Source: Microbulbifer harenosus (lineage in GTDB: Bacteria; Pseudomonadota; Gammaproteobacteria; Pseudomonadales; Cellvibrionaceae). Taken from it: a stretch of 64,000 nt of DNA. Below, one piece after another: positions 42,274 through 51,340 of this stretch. The stretch is taken from positions 1 to 64,000 of the forward strand of contig NZ_VANI01000023.1 of the NCBI RefSeq assembly GCF_005771435.1. The letters run 5' to 3'. The number at the start of each line of letters is the position of its first letter. Position 1 is the stretch's first letter. A program made the translations under genes and the position numbers. The notes below the pieces were generated by a model. The model was not told the DNA's origin and made no database searches. It saw only the letters and a program-made list of their open reading frames with translations.

Positions 42274-42555
42274 ATGCGCCTGGCCCCCTTCGCCACCCTG
42301 GCCGCCTTCGGCCTGACCCTGTCCGCCTGTGCGGTAAAACCCACTGCCATGGACGACGCCAGTATTGATTTGCGGGCCAGCAGCGACTGGCAGACCGCGT
42401 TTGGTAATCAGCAGCCAGTCACCGGTCCCATCGACCTGAACGAGGCTATCGCCCGCGAACTGAGTGAAGCGCATGTTTCACCGCTGCTCGCCGCGCTGGC
42501 GGCGCTCAGTCGCGAAGAGCACGAACAACCGCCACTGCACAAATCGGCAGACTGA
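42274..42555 (+). CDS. small lipoprotein resembling the N-terminus of a TolC-type outer-membrane lipoprotein
   Basis: 93 residues, lipobox TLSAC at about residue 19. The segment AFGNQQPVTGPIDLNEAIAREL closely resembles the entry of TolC-family outer-membrane lipoproteins (P(I/L)SLxEAIARAL). The protein then stops after a short Ala/Leu-rich helix, where a full family member would run for 400 or more residues. It could be a decayed remnant or a stand-alone small lipoprotein. AAGGACAAAGAAAC precedes the ATG. It starts divergently from the ABC operon and precedes the aldehyde dehydrogenase by 207 bp. Confidence 0.7.
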   Translation: MRLAPFATLAAFGLTLSACAVKPTAMDDASIDLRASSDWQTAFGNQQPVTGPIDLNEAIARELSEAHVSPLLAALAALSREEHEQPPLHKSAD

Positions 42556-42762
42556 CGCACAGGTCCGACGGCACAATATGTCAAAAGCCTGGTTCATTTG
42601 GTCAAGCACCACCGCGGCGGATACTGCCGGGGTGGTGGTTTCCGGTATCGTATTTCGAAATCCGTCCGCAAAAGTCCTGAGTGCGGACGCAGACTCTCGT
42701 ACAATCATCCGTCAGACACGCAGCATAATCACAATAACCGCACAGCCAAGCGAGCCACTAGC

Positions 42763-44208
42763 ATGACCGAGATCGCCGCCCCCACTGAAGCCCGACAGTC
42801 TCCAGCCTTGAAGTCACTGCTGGAGAAGCAGCGCCAGGCCCACCTCGCCAACCCCGCACCGGACCATACGCAGAGGATTAATGACCTCAAGGCACTGGCG
42901 CGGATGATCCGCGAACATCAGGATGAACTGGTACAGGCGGTGAGCCGCGATTACGGCAACCGCTCCCACCACGAGACCTTGTTTGCGGAAATCTACCCGG
43001 CGCTCGACGGTATCAAGGACACCATCAAGCGCCTGAAAAAATGGATGAAGCCCCAGCGCCGGCATATCGACTTTACCGCCTTTCCCACATCGTCTACCAA
43101 GGTGATCCCGCAGCCGCTCGGCGTGGTGGGCGTAATCGTACCGTGGAATTTCCCCATCAATCTGTCCTTCGGGCCACTGATCAACATCTTCGCCGCCGGC
43201 AACCGGGCGATGGTGAAGATGTCGGAGAACTCTCGCAATCTAACCGCGCTGCTTGCGCGTATCAGCGGCGATTATTTTCCGGAAGACAAATTGGTGTTTA
43301 TCGAGGAAACCGGTGGGGTGGGCGTCGAATTTTCCACTCTCAAATTCGATCACCTGATCTTCACCGGCTCTGGCGCCACCGGCCGCAAGGTGATGGCGGC
43401 CGCCGCGGCCAACCTCACCCCGGTCACCCTGGAACTGGGCGGCAAATCCCCGGCCATCGTCGGTCCCGATTACGATATCGACACCGCCGTAGAGCGCGTG
43501 CTGTTCTGGAAGCTGTTCAACGCAGGCCAGATCTGCACCACTGTCGATTATCTGCTGTTGCCGGAAGACAAAGTGGACGCCTTTGTGGAAAAAGCCAAAA
43601 AAATATTCCGCAAACGCTACCCGGATATTCAGCACCCGGATTACACCTCGGTAATCGACCAGCGCTCGTTCCAGCGTATCTGGCAGACCCTGGATGACGC
43701 CGTGCAGAAAGGTGCAAGCGCGATTGACCTGACCGATGGGCAGGGCAGCCGCGACGACCCGATGAAAAAATTCCCCGCGCACCTGCTGATTCATGTCAGC
43801 GAAGAGATGGACGTGATGAAACGGGAAATCTTCGGCCCGCTGCTGCCGATCAAAACCTACAAGAACCGCGAGGAAGTGGCGGCCTATATCAACAGCGGCG
43901 ACCGCCCGCTGGCGATTTACCCGTTCACCCGCGACAAAAACCTACAGAATTTCTATATCGATAATGTCATGTCCGGCGGCGTCAGCGTGAACAATGCCGT
44001 ACTGCATGTGGGCCAGCACGACATTCCGTTTGGCGGCGTAGGCGAAAGCGGCATGGGCCACTACCATGGCCACGAAGGTTTCCTCACCTTCTCGAAACTA
44101 CGCCCGGTGTTTTACCAGGGTCCACTCGACCCACTGAAACTGCTGATGCCGCCCTATGGAAAAGTTGCGGACAAAATGATGAAGTTGATGCTGCGCCTGA
44201 CGAAATAA
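42763..44208 (+). CDS. NAD-dependent aldehyde dehydrogenase, coniferyl-aldehyde type
   Basis: A 481-residue aldehyde dehydrogenase. The start at 42763 (MTEIAAPTEARQ) gives the usual length; an earlier in-frame ATG would add unrelated residues. Motifs: VVGVIVPWNFPINL (NAD pocket), FTGSGATGRKVM, catalytic Glu in LELGGKSP, catalytic Cys in FNAGQICTT, and KREIFGPLLPI. The N-terminal KPQRRHIDFTAFPTSSTKVIPQPLGV and C-terminal SGMGHYHGHEGFLTFSKLRPVF are typical of coniferyl aldehyde dehydrogenases and long-chain relatives. No C-terminal membrane segment. No obvious partner gene nearby. Confidence 0.92.
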   Translation: MTEIAAPTEARQSPALKSLLEKQRQAHLANPAPDHTQRINDLKALARMIREHQDELVQAVSRDYGNRSHHETLFAEIYPALDGIKDTIKRLKKWMKPQRRHIDFTAFPTSSTKVIPQPLGVVGVIVPWNFPINLSFGPLINIFAAGNRAMVKMSENSRNLTALLARISGDYFPEDKLVFIEETGGVGVEFSTLKFDHLIFTGSGATGRKVMAAAAANLTPVTLELGGKSPAIVGPDYDIDTAVERVLFWKLFNAGQICTTVDYLLLPEDKVDAFVEKAKKIFRKRYPDIQHPDYTSVIDQRSFQRIWQTLDDAVQKGASAIDLTDGQGSRDDPMKKFPAHLLIHVSEEMDVMKREIFGPLLPIKTYKNREEVAAYINSGDRPLAIYPFTRDKNLQNFYIDNVMSGGVSVNNAVLHVGQHDIPFGGVGESGMGHYHGHEGFLTFSKLRPVFYQGPLDPLKLLMPPYGKVADKMMKLMLRLTK

Positions 44209-44213
44209 AATTC

Positions 44214-44235
44214 GCGGAGCGGAGCGCCGCTCCGC
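44214..44235 (+). terminator. possible terminator hairpin after the aldehyde dehydrogenase
   Basis: GCGGAGCG, 6 nt, CGCTCCGC just after the stop codon, followed by a C-run instead of a T-run. It may be a weak terminator or a repeat element. Confidence 0.4.
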
Positions 44236-44342
44236 CCCCCCCAAACTGGTACGCCCATACCTCTGTTTTCTATTTAATCATCCGCCCAACACCATTAGAA
44301 TTTCCTTTTGCAAAACAAATACATTTTCAAAAGGACCTGAAA

Positions 44343-45305
44343 GTGAATACAGTCATACTCTGCAACAGAAACCTCTCGTCGCCCGTGATACAGCAGGCCT
44401 GCAACCTGAACCTGCAGCAGTTTTCCGAACTCCACTGCCCGAACCCCATGCTCGCAAAAGCCAATATCCCCTATCTGCTGAACGGACACAATGATGCACA
44501 GGGAAAGCGCATCCAAACCCTACTCGCCCCCGCCCACATCGCCCGCCCCGTCACCGAGCTTTCCCTCACATTCGGCGAGGACAATACCATCGCAATAGCC
44601 GCGATGATGGAACAGCTGAAGGACTACAACATCGCATTGACCGGAGCCTCAACTAGTATTTACGGGGAGCGCATCAATGGCTTCGCCAAGTCGGTAAAGG
44701 AGTACCAAATAGCACTGCTTACCTACCGCGATGCGAAATTGAGCGGGGCAAGCAACCATGGTCTGCTCAAGCAACAAGCGCACGCTGCTTTCATGCGGAT
44801 GCAGAGGACATTCAATGCGGAATTGAACAATGTCACCAGTCACATTCGCTCCCGGCGGGGTAGCCCTCTTACCAGCGCAGAACGCGGCACCAATATTGCC
44901 AGCAGCAACCGCAACGCCGCAAAACTGCAGTTTTCAAGTGAGATCGAAGCGCATAAACTGGTCAGGTTCAGTCAATATACGAAATTGCTGGGCAACGGGC
45001 TTGCCGTTGTCGATTTTGGCGTGAGAGCAGGGAAAATTCACAGCTCCTACAAGGCTGGCGGAGATTGGGAGAGAGATCTGTTTATAGAATCCAGTCGATT
45101 TGCGGCCAGTGCCGGAGCGGGCGTTATCGCAGCCAAGGCCGGAATTGCCATTTTTATGTTCGCGACACCGGTAGGCTGGGCCGCAGTCATTGCAGGTGGA
45201 CTGCTCATTGCTGGCACAGCAGCAGTCTCTATTGCAGCTGATCGACACTTCGAAAAGAATGGCGAGCTATATTACGACAACATTATGGGCGCGCTGAGCA
45301 AATAA
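44343..45305 (+). CDS. putative membrane-acting toxin with C-terminal glycine-zipper hairpin
   Basis: A 320-residue protein without a signal peptide. The N-terminal half is polar and mostly helical. Near residues 260-300 lies a hydrophobic Gly/Ala-rich hairpin (SAGAGVIAAKAGIAIFMFA, then GWAAVIAGGLLIAGTAAVSIAA). This layout is typical of pore-forming effectors delivered by contact-dependent or type VI systems; the family is not certain. Its stop (TAA, 45303-45305) shares one base with the ATG of the next gene, a small membrane protein fitting an immunity role. No PAAR, VgrG or other secretion gene is in the window. AAAAGGACCTGAAA precedes the start, which is GTG at 44343. Confidence 0.65.
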   Translation: MNTVILCNRNLSSPVIQQACNLNLQQFSELHCPNPMLAKANIPYLLNGHNDAQGKRIQTLLAPAHIARPVTELSLTFGEDNTIAIAAMMEQLKDYNIALTGASTSIYGERINGFAKSVKEYQIALLTYRDAKLSGASNHGLLKQQAHAAFMRMQRTFNAELNNVTSHIRSRRGSPLTSAERGTNIASSNRNAAKLQFSSEIEAHKLVRFSQYTKLLGNGLAVVDFGVRAGKIHSSYKAGGDWERDLFIESSRFAASAGAGVIAAKAGIAIFMFATPVGWAAVIAGGLLIAGTAAVSIAADRHFEKNGELYYDNIMGALSK

Positions 45306-45670
45306 TGGGCACACTTAATTATGTAATTCTATTTTCTTCCTTCGGGCTTATGCTTGGCTGGGTATTTTATGTGGTCTTTGGGCAAGTAACCGTTAGAAAG
45401 TTAAGAAGAAATCCAATAACGAAAGCGCATTTGGGTGTGGAATTCATTAGCGGATGGGATATTTTCAATGTCGCCCAAGCATTAGCAACCCCTAGAAAAT
45501 TTCACAAGATTCTGGAAAAAGGAAAGCTGGCTTTTTTGAACGCCGATTCTGAGATTTTACTCAAGAACACAAATACCACTGATCGGGTTCTGGCCATTAT
45601 TTTTTTCTGGACCTTTTTCCTTTCTGGTTCAGTTATGATATTCGCCATACTGATAGACACAGCAATGTAA
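45305..45670 (+). CDS. small two-helix membrane protein, probable immunity partner
   Basis: 121 residues with a hydrophobic helix at each end (YVILFSSFGLMLGWVFYVVF and AIIFFWTFFLSGSVMIFAILI) and a polar middle. Coupled by TAATG overlap to the upstream hydrophobic toxin candidate. The gene is visibly richer in A/T than its neighbours, consistent with horizontal acquisition. Inner-membrane immunity proteins of this size are usual for pore-forming effectors; the role is inferred. It ends directly against the convergent cobO stop codon with no gap. Confidence 0.65.
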   Translation: MGTLNYVILFSSFGLMLGWVFYVVFGQVTVRKLRRNPITKAHLGVEFISGWDIFNVAQALATPRKFHKILEKGKLAFLNADSEILLKNTNTTDRVLAIIFFWTFFLSGSVMIFAILIDTAM

Positions 45671-46294
45671 TCACCATTCAACCCCCTTCCGCGCAGAAAC
45701 ACCATGTTCAAATGCGTGTTTCTGCGATTTCATTTCCGTTACCGTGTCCGCTATATCCACCAGATACTGTTTGGCGCCGCGGCCGGTGATGATCACGCTC
45801 TGTTCCGGGGGGCGGTTTGCGATAGCCTCCAGCACTTCCGACTTATCCAGCCACTTGTAGTTGAGCGCGTAGGTCAGCTCGTCCATCACTACCAGGTATA
45901 CGCTGTTATCGGCAAGTGCGGACTTCAGTTTTTCCCACAGAGCCAGCGCCGCCGCCTTGTCCGCCGCGAAATCCTGGGTTTCCCAGGTAAAGTCGGTGCC
46001 CATCTCGTACCATTGCAACGGGTATTTTCTCGGATCCAGCTGTGAAAGCAGGTTCTTCTCCCCGCACTCCCACACCCCCTTGATAAACTGCCCCACCACC
46101 ACCTGGTAGCCATAGCCCAGCGCGCGGGTAACGGTGCCGACTGCCGCGGTGGTTTTGCCTTTGCCGTCGCCGGTGTAGACGATGACGATACCGCGCTCTT
46201 CCAGCGCCTTGGCCACACCGGCATCGACGATTTCCTTGCGCGCCTGCATGCGTTCTTTGTGGCGTTGCTGTTTGTTGTTTTCAGATTCAGACAT
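45671..46294 (-). CDS. cobO: cob(I)yrinic acid a,c-diamide adenosyltransferase
   Basis: A 207-residue CobO/BtuR-type adenosyltransferase, which attaches the 5'-deoxyadenosyl group from ATP to cob(I)alamin or its precursors in the cytoplasm. The P-loop GDGKGKTTAA, the region WYEMGTDFTWET, the VVMDELTYALNYKWL block and TGRGAKQYL are all typical. The start at 46294 is chosen as the family N-terminus (MSESENNKQQRHKERMQARK). It lies 217 bp after btuB on the same strand; salvage of imported cobalamin is the likely job. Confidence 0.93.
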   Translation of the reverse strand: MSESENNKQQRHKERMQARKEIVDAGVAKALEERGIVIVYTGDGKGKTTAAVGTVTRALGYGYQVVVGQFIKGVWECGEKNLLSQLDPRKYPLQWYEMGTDFTWETQDFAADKAAALALWEKLKSALADNSVYLVVMDELTYALNYKWLDKSEVLEAIANRPPEQSVIITGRGAKQYLVDIADTVTEMKSQKHAFEHGVSARKGVEW

Positions 46295-46360
46295 ATCAAT
46301 CAACCCGGAAAATTTGAAAGAAGCATAACAGCTTACGGAGTACAGAAACCGCCGCGCGAA

Positions 46361-46480
46361 AGCGCGCTGGCGGCCCGATGCGGAACGATTGCCGACAGGT
46401 TGTGGAGTATCGGGCCGCCAGCGCGCGCCCGGGGGAAGGAAAAACATTTGCAGGAAAGGGAGCGGGCCTTTGCGGCCCGC
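46361..46480. repeat. inverted repeats between btuB and cobO
   Basis: GCGCGCTGGCGGCCCGAT (46361-46378) pairs exactly with 46408-46425 across 29 nt (18-bp stem). A second hairpin, AGCGGGCC-TTTGC-GGCCCGCT, spans 46460-46480, and GGAGCTGGAGCTCC follows at about 46485-46498. Together they fill the gap and look like extragenic palindromic repeats; the second hairpin may also act as a weak terminator or mRNA stabiliser for btuB. Confidence 0.75.
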
Positions 46481-46511
46481 TGTCGGAGCTGGAGCTCCGC
46501 ACTCCCGGGGG

Positions 46512-48383
46512 TTAGTTCAGACTAAACCGCACGCCGGCGTACACAGCAGCGCCGGCAGAGTTGAAGCCAGCCACCTCGCTGTAGTCCTCGTTTAGCAGGT
46601 TTTCACCGCGCAGGGTGAGCGCCAGGCGTTCGCTGAACTGGTAAGCCGCGTTCAGATCGAAGCGGTTGTAGGCGTCTGGTGCCACTGGCGCGCCACCCAA
46701 AGGATTGATGCTCAGACGGTCATCGACATGGCGCAGGTTCGCCGCCAGGGTCAGGCGCTCGCCCAGCAGCGTGTAGCTGGCACCGAGGTTATATACTTTC
46801 TCGGCCACATTCAGGCGCTGCTCGCCTTCGCTATCGCGGCTGTCCAGCCAGGTACCGTTGGCATGCCAGCGACCCGCCTCTCCCAGAGTGCCGGAAAGCG
46901 ACAGCTCGAAACCATCGGAATCACTCTCGCCATCGTCCTGGGCGTAGGCGCCCCAGCCAGTACCGAGACCATTCACATAGACAATGGCATCGGTCACTGT
47001 CTGCTGGAATGCGACAAGCTCCAGTTGCAGCAGCTCGGCATAACTGTACTCCAGCGCCACCTCAACACCGCGGCTGGTTTCCGGACTGACCGGCGCAACA
47101 CCGCTCACCACGTTGGTGGAGGTTTCATAGGGGCTCGGGGCGCGGAAGCCGGTGCTGGCGCTGGCGCGGTACTTGATCTGCTGGTTGCTGCCGATCAGTT
47201 GCGGTACCGCGGCGGATACGCGCCAGCTGTTGTGGGTCTCGCCGCGGATGTCATCGCCATCGAAACTGTCGTGTCGGAAACCCAGGTTGTAGAAAATCTT
47301 GCCAGCCACGTCGCCGCGCCACTCGCCGAAGACGCCAAGCAGTTCCAATGACTGATCACTGTCGTTAGCGGTGTAATCCTGCTGATCCAGATCCGCGCCC
47401 CAGGAAAGTTCGCCGGCAGCCAGTTTGAGGTTGCCGAAGTAGTTCAACTCATCGATGCTACCCTCCACCGCGTAGCTGCTCACACCTTCCGCCAGACTGT
47501 CGCGCTCCAGTTCCTGACTGGAAACAGACAGTCGATTGGCGACGCTGCCGAGTTGCAGATCGCCGGCGAGCTGATAGCTGGTCTGGGTGTACTGGTCTTC
47601 GCAGTCGTTGCTGGGATTCCAACCTGCGTAGCAGTTGTCAAATCCCGTATCCGCGTCCAACTGGCGGACCTGCCCTTCCAGCGAGAAAGTGTCGCTGAAT
47701 TGGTAACCCAGCTTCGCGCTGACGGTCTGGTTGTCGTAACCATCGCGCTCGCCGCTGGTATCGCTCACCCGCGCATTGAAACCGTCGCTTTCAAGCTGGC
47801 TCAGGTTGAGCGCGTAGTTCCAGCCACTCTGCACACCGCGCAGAGCCACCTGCGTCCGGTGGGTGTTGTAGCGACCGGTTTCACCGCTCAATTGCAGCTC
47901 CAGCGGTTGGCTTGCGCGCTTGGTGATGATGTTGATCACACCGCCGGCGCCGGCACCGTACATCATCCCTTGCGGCCCGCGCAGAACTTCGATGCGCTCC
48001 ACATCGCTCGCCAGGATGTGTTGAAACTGAGTGGTGACCTGGGTGTTGGTGGGGTCGGCCACGTTGATGCCGTCCACCAGCACCAGAGTGCGGGAACCGG
48101 ACTCGCCGCGCACATACACATTGCTGACCTTGCCGAGGCCACCGTTGTTGGCCGCGGAAATTCCCGGCAGGGTTTTGATCACATCCATCAGGGTGCTGTA
48201 GCCGAGTTTTTCGATATCCGCGGCAGTGAGCACGGACACGGAAACCGCCGTCTGCGCCTTAGGTACCTCCACACGGCTCGCGGTGACGGTGATCAGTTCC
48301 AGGTTGTTCTCGGAATTGTTGGTGTCCGCAAACGCGGATTGCGCGGCCAGTGCTACCGCACCGGCGAGAATAATTTTGTTCAT
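46512..48383 (-). CDS. btuB: TonB-dependent vitamin B12 receptor
   Basis: A 623-residue outer-membrane receptor. The start at 48383 (MNKIILAGAVALAAQSAFA, signal peptide) is preferred over TTG at 48395. TonB box LELITVTASR, plug with VSVLTAADIEKLGYSTLMDVIKTLPGI, NVYVRGESGSRTLVLVDGI, PQGMMYGAGAGGVINIIT, and a barrel ending in YAGVRFSLN. The sequence type and length match BtuB, which imports cobalamins. The cobalamin riboswitch directly upstream (48531-48665) and cobO downstream support this. Confidence 0.95.
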   Translation of the reverse strand: MNKIILAGAVALAAQSAFADTNNSENNLELITVTASRVEVPKAQTAVSVSVLTAADIEKLGYSTLMDVIKTLPGISAANNGGLGKVSNVYVRGESGSRTLVLVDGINVADPTNTQVTTQFQHILASDVERIEVLRGPQGMMYGAGAGGVINIITKRASQPLELQLSGETGRYNTHRTQVALRGVQSGWNYALNLSQLESDGFNARVSDTSGERDGYDNQTVSAKLGYQFSDTFSLEGQVRQLDADTGFDNCYAGWNPSNDCEDQYTQTSYQLAGDLQLGSVANRLSVSSQELERDSLAEGVSSYAVEGSIDELNYFGNLKLAAGELSWGADLDQQDYTANDSDQSLELLGVFGEWRGDVAGKIFYNLGFRHDSFDGDDIRGETHNSWRVSAAVPQLIGSNQQIKYRASASTGFRAPSPYETSTNVVSGVAPVSPETSRGVEVALEYSYAELLQLELVAFQQTVTDAIVYVNGLGTGWGAYAQDDGESDSDGFELSLSGTLGEAGRWHANGTWLDSRDSEGEQRLNVAEKVYNLGASYTLLGERLTLAANLRHVDDRLSINPLGGAPVAPDAYNRFDLNAAYQFSERLALTLRGENLLNEDYSEVAGFNSAGAAVYAGVRFSLN

Positions 48384-48530
48384 GGTGAGCCCCAATCAAA
48401 AAATGGTCGATTGAGGGAGGGGAATACAAGGGCAGGAATTAAGGACAGCCGGGACCAGCGCAATGCTCGGTACCTCGCCGCAAGCAAGCCCAGACAAAGC
48501 CCTCCGCTTTATCGTTCAAGGTTCACTCGA

Positions 48531-48665
48531 GGCCGGTATCGGGCTTATCGTGCTCTCGCTGTTTTAAAAACGTCGCAAGAACCGAATCACCGTTGCGGGG
48601 GCAGCGTCGGATTTGGCCTGCGGTTTTACACAGACGGACACCGACTTCCCGTTTACCCCAACCAA
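48531..48665 (-). promoter_or_regulatory. cobalamin riboswitch controlling btuB
   Basis: On the minus strand the conserved pieces appear in order: AACGGGAAGTCGGTG (48653-48639), GCCCCCGCAAC (48602-48592), and the B12 box AAGCCCGATACCGGCC (48546-48531). It lies in the 332-bp gap between btuD and btuB, 148 nt before the btuB start. It should shut down btuB (and cobO if co-transcribed) when adenosylcobalamin is plentiful. Confidence 0.9.
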
Positions 48666-48715
48666 GGCCGCCGCTTGTGGCGGATTGACCTGTTGGGCAC
48701 CTGGAGTGCGCGCGA

Positions 48716-49498
48716 TTATATCAGATCCCCGGCGATAAACTCCGGGCGTCCATTGCGCCAGCGAAATTCGCTGTGGATTCCGTATACCGCGCCGACCAGC
48801 TGTGGCGTCAGCACCGTTTCCGCGGTGCCTTCGGCGCGCAGCCCTCCATCCTGCAGCAACAGGATGCGGTCGCAATAGCGGGCCGCCAGCGACAGGTCAT
48901 GCAGGGCCAGAATCACGGTCTTGCCCGCATCCGCCTGCTGGCGGAAAGTCTGCATCAACTGCAGCTGGTGGCGGATATCCAGCGCCGTGCCCGGTTCATC
49001 GGCGATCAGCACCGGCGTGTTGGCGACGAGCAAGCGCGCGAGTTGCACACGGCGCAGTTCGCCCCCGGAGAGCTGTGTCACCGGGCGCGCAGCAAAGTGA
49101 AACGCATCCACCTGGTTCAGCGCGGCCGCAACCCGTGCCCCCCGGCGGGACCTGTCCAGGCTCCGCCCCCAGGGCAACAGCCCCAGCGCCACCAGGTCCT
49201 GCGCCGCCATGCTCCACGCGGGCATCTCCTGCTGTGGCAGGTAGGCGATGAGGCGCGCGCGCTCGGCGGCGGAGACGCCGGTGATGGTGCGATCGTCAAG
49301 GGCCAGGCTGCCCGCTGTCGGCAGCAGAACACCCGCGAGACAGCTGAGCAGGCTGCTCTTACCGGCACCATTAGGGCCGATTACCGCCGTGAGTTCCCCG
49401 GCTTGAAAGGAACAGTCGATATTTTCCAACACCTTGCGCCGGTTGCGTGTCAGGGAAAGATTTTTGCCGTGCAACGCCATCGGCTGGAATTCGCTCAC
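48716..49498 (-). CDS. btuD: vitamin B12 ABC importer ATPase
   Basis: 260 residues from the GTG at 49498, which overlaps the btuC stop (GTGA) behind GGAG; an ATG at 49480 is also possible. Walker A GPNGAGKSS, signature LSGGELRRVQLARLL, Walker B VLIADEPGTALD, and LALHDLSLAARYCDRI place it in the FecE/BtuD group. Last gene of the radA-btuF-btuC-btuD chain, just before the riboswitch. It powers import of cobalamin from the periplasm. Confidence 0.9.
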   Translation of the reverse strand: MSEFQPMALHGKNLSLTRNRRKVLENIDCSFQAGELTAVIGPNGAGKSSLLSCLAGVLLPTAGSLALDDRTITGVSAAERARLIAYLPQQEMPAWSMAAQDLVALGLLPWGRSLDRSRRGARVAAALNQVDAFHFAARPVTQLSGGELRRVQLARLLVANTPVLIADEPGTALDIRHQLQLMQTFRQQADAGKTVILALHDLSLAARYCDRILLLQDGGLRAEGTAETVLTPQLVGAVYGIHSEFRWRNGRPEFIAGDLI

Positions 49499-50523
49499 AG
49501 GCTCATCTCCCGCCGCCCGCTGACGATCAACCAGAAAAAGAAGGGCGCGCCAATAAATGCAGTGACCGCACCGATGCGCAATTCCTGCACGCCCACCGTG
49601 TTGAGCACCAGAATATCCGCCAGCAACAACAACAGCGCCCCGGCCAACGCGCTCGCCCACAGCAAGCGCCCCGGATCCTGCCCCACCAGCGGGCGCATCA
49701 GGTGTGGCACCACAAGACCGATAAATCCGATGGTTCCCGCCACGGCCACGGAGCTGCCCACCGCAAACGCGATACCAAATAAAACCAGCAGCGGATAGCG
49801 GCGGCCGGAAAAACCCAGCGATGCCGCGGTCGATTCACCGAGCGAAAGTGCGCGCAGGTAATTGCGGGAAAGCACCAACATCACCGCGCCCACAAGCATA
49901 AACGGCAGAGCCAGCAGCACCTGATCCCAACCGCGATTGGCCAGCGAACCCAACAGCCAGAACACGATCTCCTGCATGGCAAACATGCTCGGCGCATAGT
50001 TGAGAGCCAGCGCCATCAGAGCCGACAGAAAGGCATTGATCGCCACCCCCGCCAACACCAGCCGCGTGGCACTGGCGCCGCGCCCGGCCAGCAGCCACAC
50101 ACTGCCCACAGCAAGCAGCGCGCCGAGAATGGCCAGCAGCGGCAGCGCCACCTCGCCAGACACAGCGCCGTAATACAGCAGCAGAATCGCCGCCAGTGCC
50201 GCGCCACTGCTCACCCCCAGCAGGGCCGGTTCAGCCAGCGGATTGCGCAGCATGCCCTGCATGGCCGCCCCCCCCATGCCTAACGCCGCACCAACCAACA
50301 GCGCCAGTGCCGCCCGCGGCAGCCGCAGCTGCCACAGGATCACCGCATCGCTGTTGTCGCTGTGCCAGCCGCTGGTAATTGCCTGCCACAGATCGAGCTT
50401 TACCGGGCCGCTGGCCAGTGCCGCGAGCAGCGCCAGCGGCAGTGCGCACGCGAGCAGCAGGAAAAAAAATTTATGGCTGTTGGACAAGTTCGGCTCTCTT
50501 CTGCTGTAACTGTTCAAGCGCAT
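49495..50523 (-). CDS. btuC: vitamin B12 ABC importer permease
   Basis: A 342-residue FecCD/BtuC-type permease with about ten membrane helices; typical segments are LWQLRLPRAALALLVGAALGMGGAAMQGMLRNPLAEP, where the core is RNPLAEPALLGVSSGA, and VAGTIGFIGLVVPHLMRPLVG. The ATG at 50523 overlaps btuF by 53 nt; a TTG at 50487 is an alternative start with AAGAGAG upstream. Works with BtuF and BtuD. Confidence 0.9.
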   Translation of the reverse strand: MRLNSYSRREPNLSNSHKFFFLLLACALPLALLAALASGPVKLDLWQAITSGWHSDNSDAVILWQLRLPRAALALLVGAALGMGGAAMQGMLRNPLAEPALLGVSSGAALAAILLLYYGAVSGEVALPLLAILGALLAVGSVWLLAGRGASATRLVLAGVAINAFLSALMALALNYAPSMFAMQEIVFWLLGSLANRGWDQVLLALPFMLVGAVMLVLSRNYLRALSLGESTAASLGFSGRRYPLLVLFGIAFAVGSSVAVAGTIGFIGLVVPHLMRPLVGQDPGRLLWASALAGALLLLLADILVLNTVGVQELRIGAVTAFIGAPFFFWLIVSGRREMSL

Positions 50524-51340
50524 CCACCGCCGCCAGCGCCGGACAATACCCCAGCGCCTCCGGCAAGCGATAACTGCGACCGCTGTCGATGTAACGCTTC
50601 AGCACCGGGTGGCGCTCGGCGAGATGGGCGATCGCAAAATCCTGCGCACCGCCGTAAAACACCAGCAGGTCCGGTTGCAGAGCAATTACCTGCTCCAGGC
50701 TTACCCGCCCCAGCTGGTCAATCCCCTGCTCCGCCGCCAGATTGATGAATCCCGCGCGTGTCAGCAACTGGTGCTCCAGCATGCCGCTGCCGTAGGTGAT
50801 GTTGTTGGCGGACAGAATCAGTGCGGTGGGATGTTTAACATCGGCAGCTTGCGGATTTTTCTGGCGCGCCGGTGCAAGCAGTTCCGCCAGTTGCTGTTGC
50901 CGCGCGCGCAACGGCGGCAGCGGTCCCAGCGCTTGTTCCAGCGCACCCAGCTGCGTCTGCAATTGTTCGAGAGTGTAGGCATCGGGAATCCGCACCACTC
51001 TGAATCCCATTTCCTCCAGCCGCGCCGCCGCGCGCTGCGCCCCAAACTGCCCTGCCAGCACCAGGTCCGGCTGCAACGGGATCAGTTCCTCGGCCTGGGC
51101 GCGGTTGAGCGCCACGTGCTCGGGAATGGGGGCGTTGCGGTACTGCGCCTCGGCAGAGAGCCAGGTGACGGAAACAATCCTCTGCGGCGGCACCCAGCGC
51201 AACAGTATCTGGTCGAGACACAGGTTGAGGGAGGCGATGCGCTCGGCGGCGGGCGCCGGTAGCGCGATCGCAAACAACAGCGCGGCAATCCACCGCGCCG
51301 CCGGCGGCCTCCCCGCGTATCCCCGCCCCACGGCGATCAC
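50471..51340 (-). CDS. btuF: periplasmic vitamin B12-binding protein
   Basis: 289 residues, a signal peptide (WIAALLFAIALPAPA) then a helical-backbone binding protein: RIASLNLCLDQILLRW, LIPLQPDLVLAGQFG, VIALQPDLLVFYGGAQDF. This class binds cobalamin or ferric chelates. GTG start at 51340 overlaps the radA stop (GTGA). Cobalamin is favoured because btuC, btuD, btuB and the riboswitch follow. Confidence 0.85.
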   Translation of the reverse strand: MIAVGRGYAGRPPAARWIAALLFAIALPAPAAERIASLNLCLDQILLRWVPPQRIVSVTWLSAEAQYRNAPIPEHVALNRAQAEELIPLQPDLVLAGQFGAQRAAARLEEMGFRVVRIPDAYTLEQLQTQLGALEQALGPLPPLRARQQQLAELLAPARQKNPQAADVKHPTALILSANNITYGSGMLEHQLLTRAGFINLAAEQGIDQLGRVSLEQVIALQPDLLVFYGGAQDFAIAHLAERHPVLKRYIDSGRSYRLPEALGYCPALAAVDALEQLQQKRAELVQQP

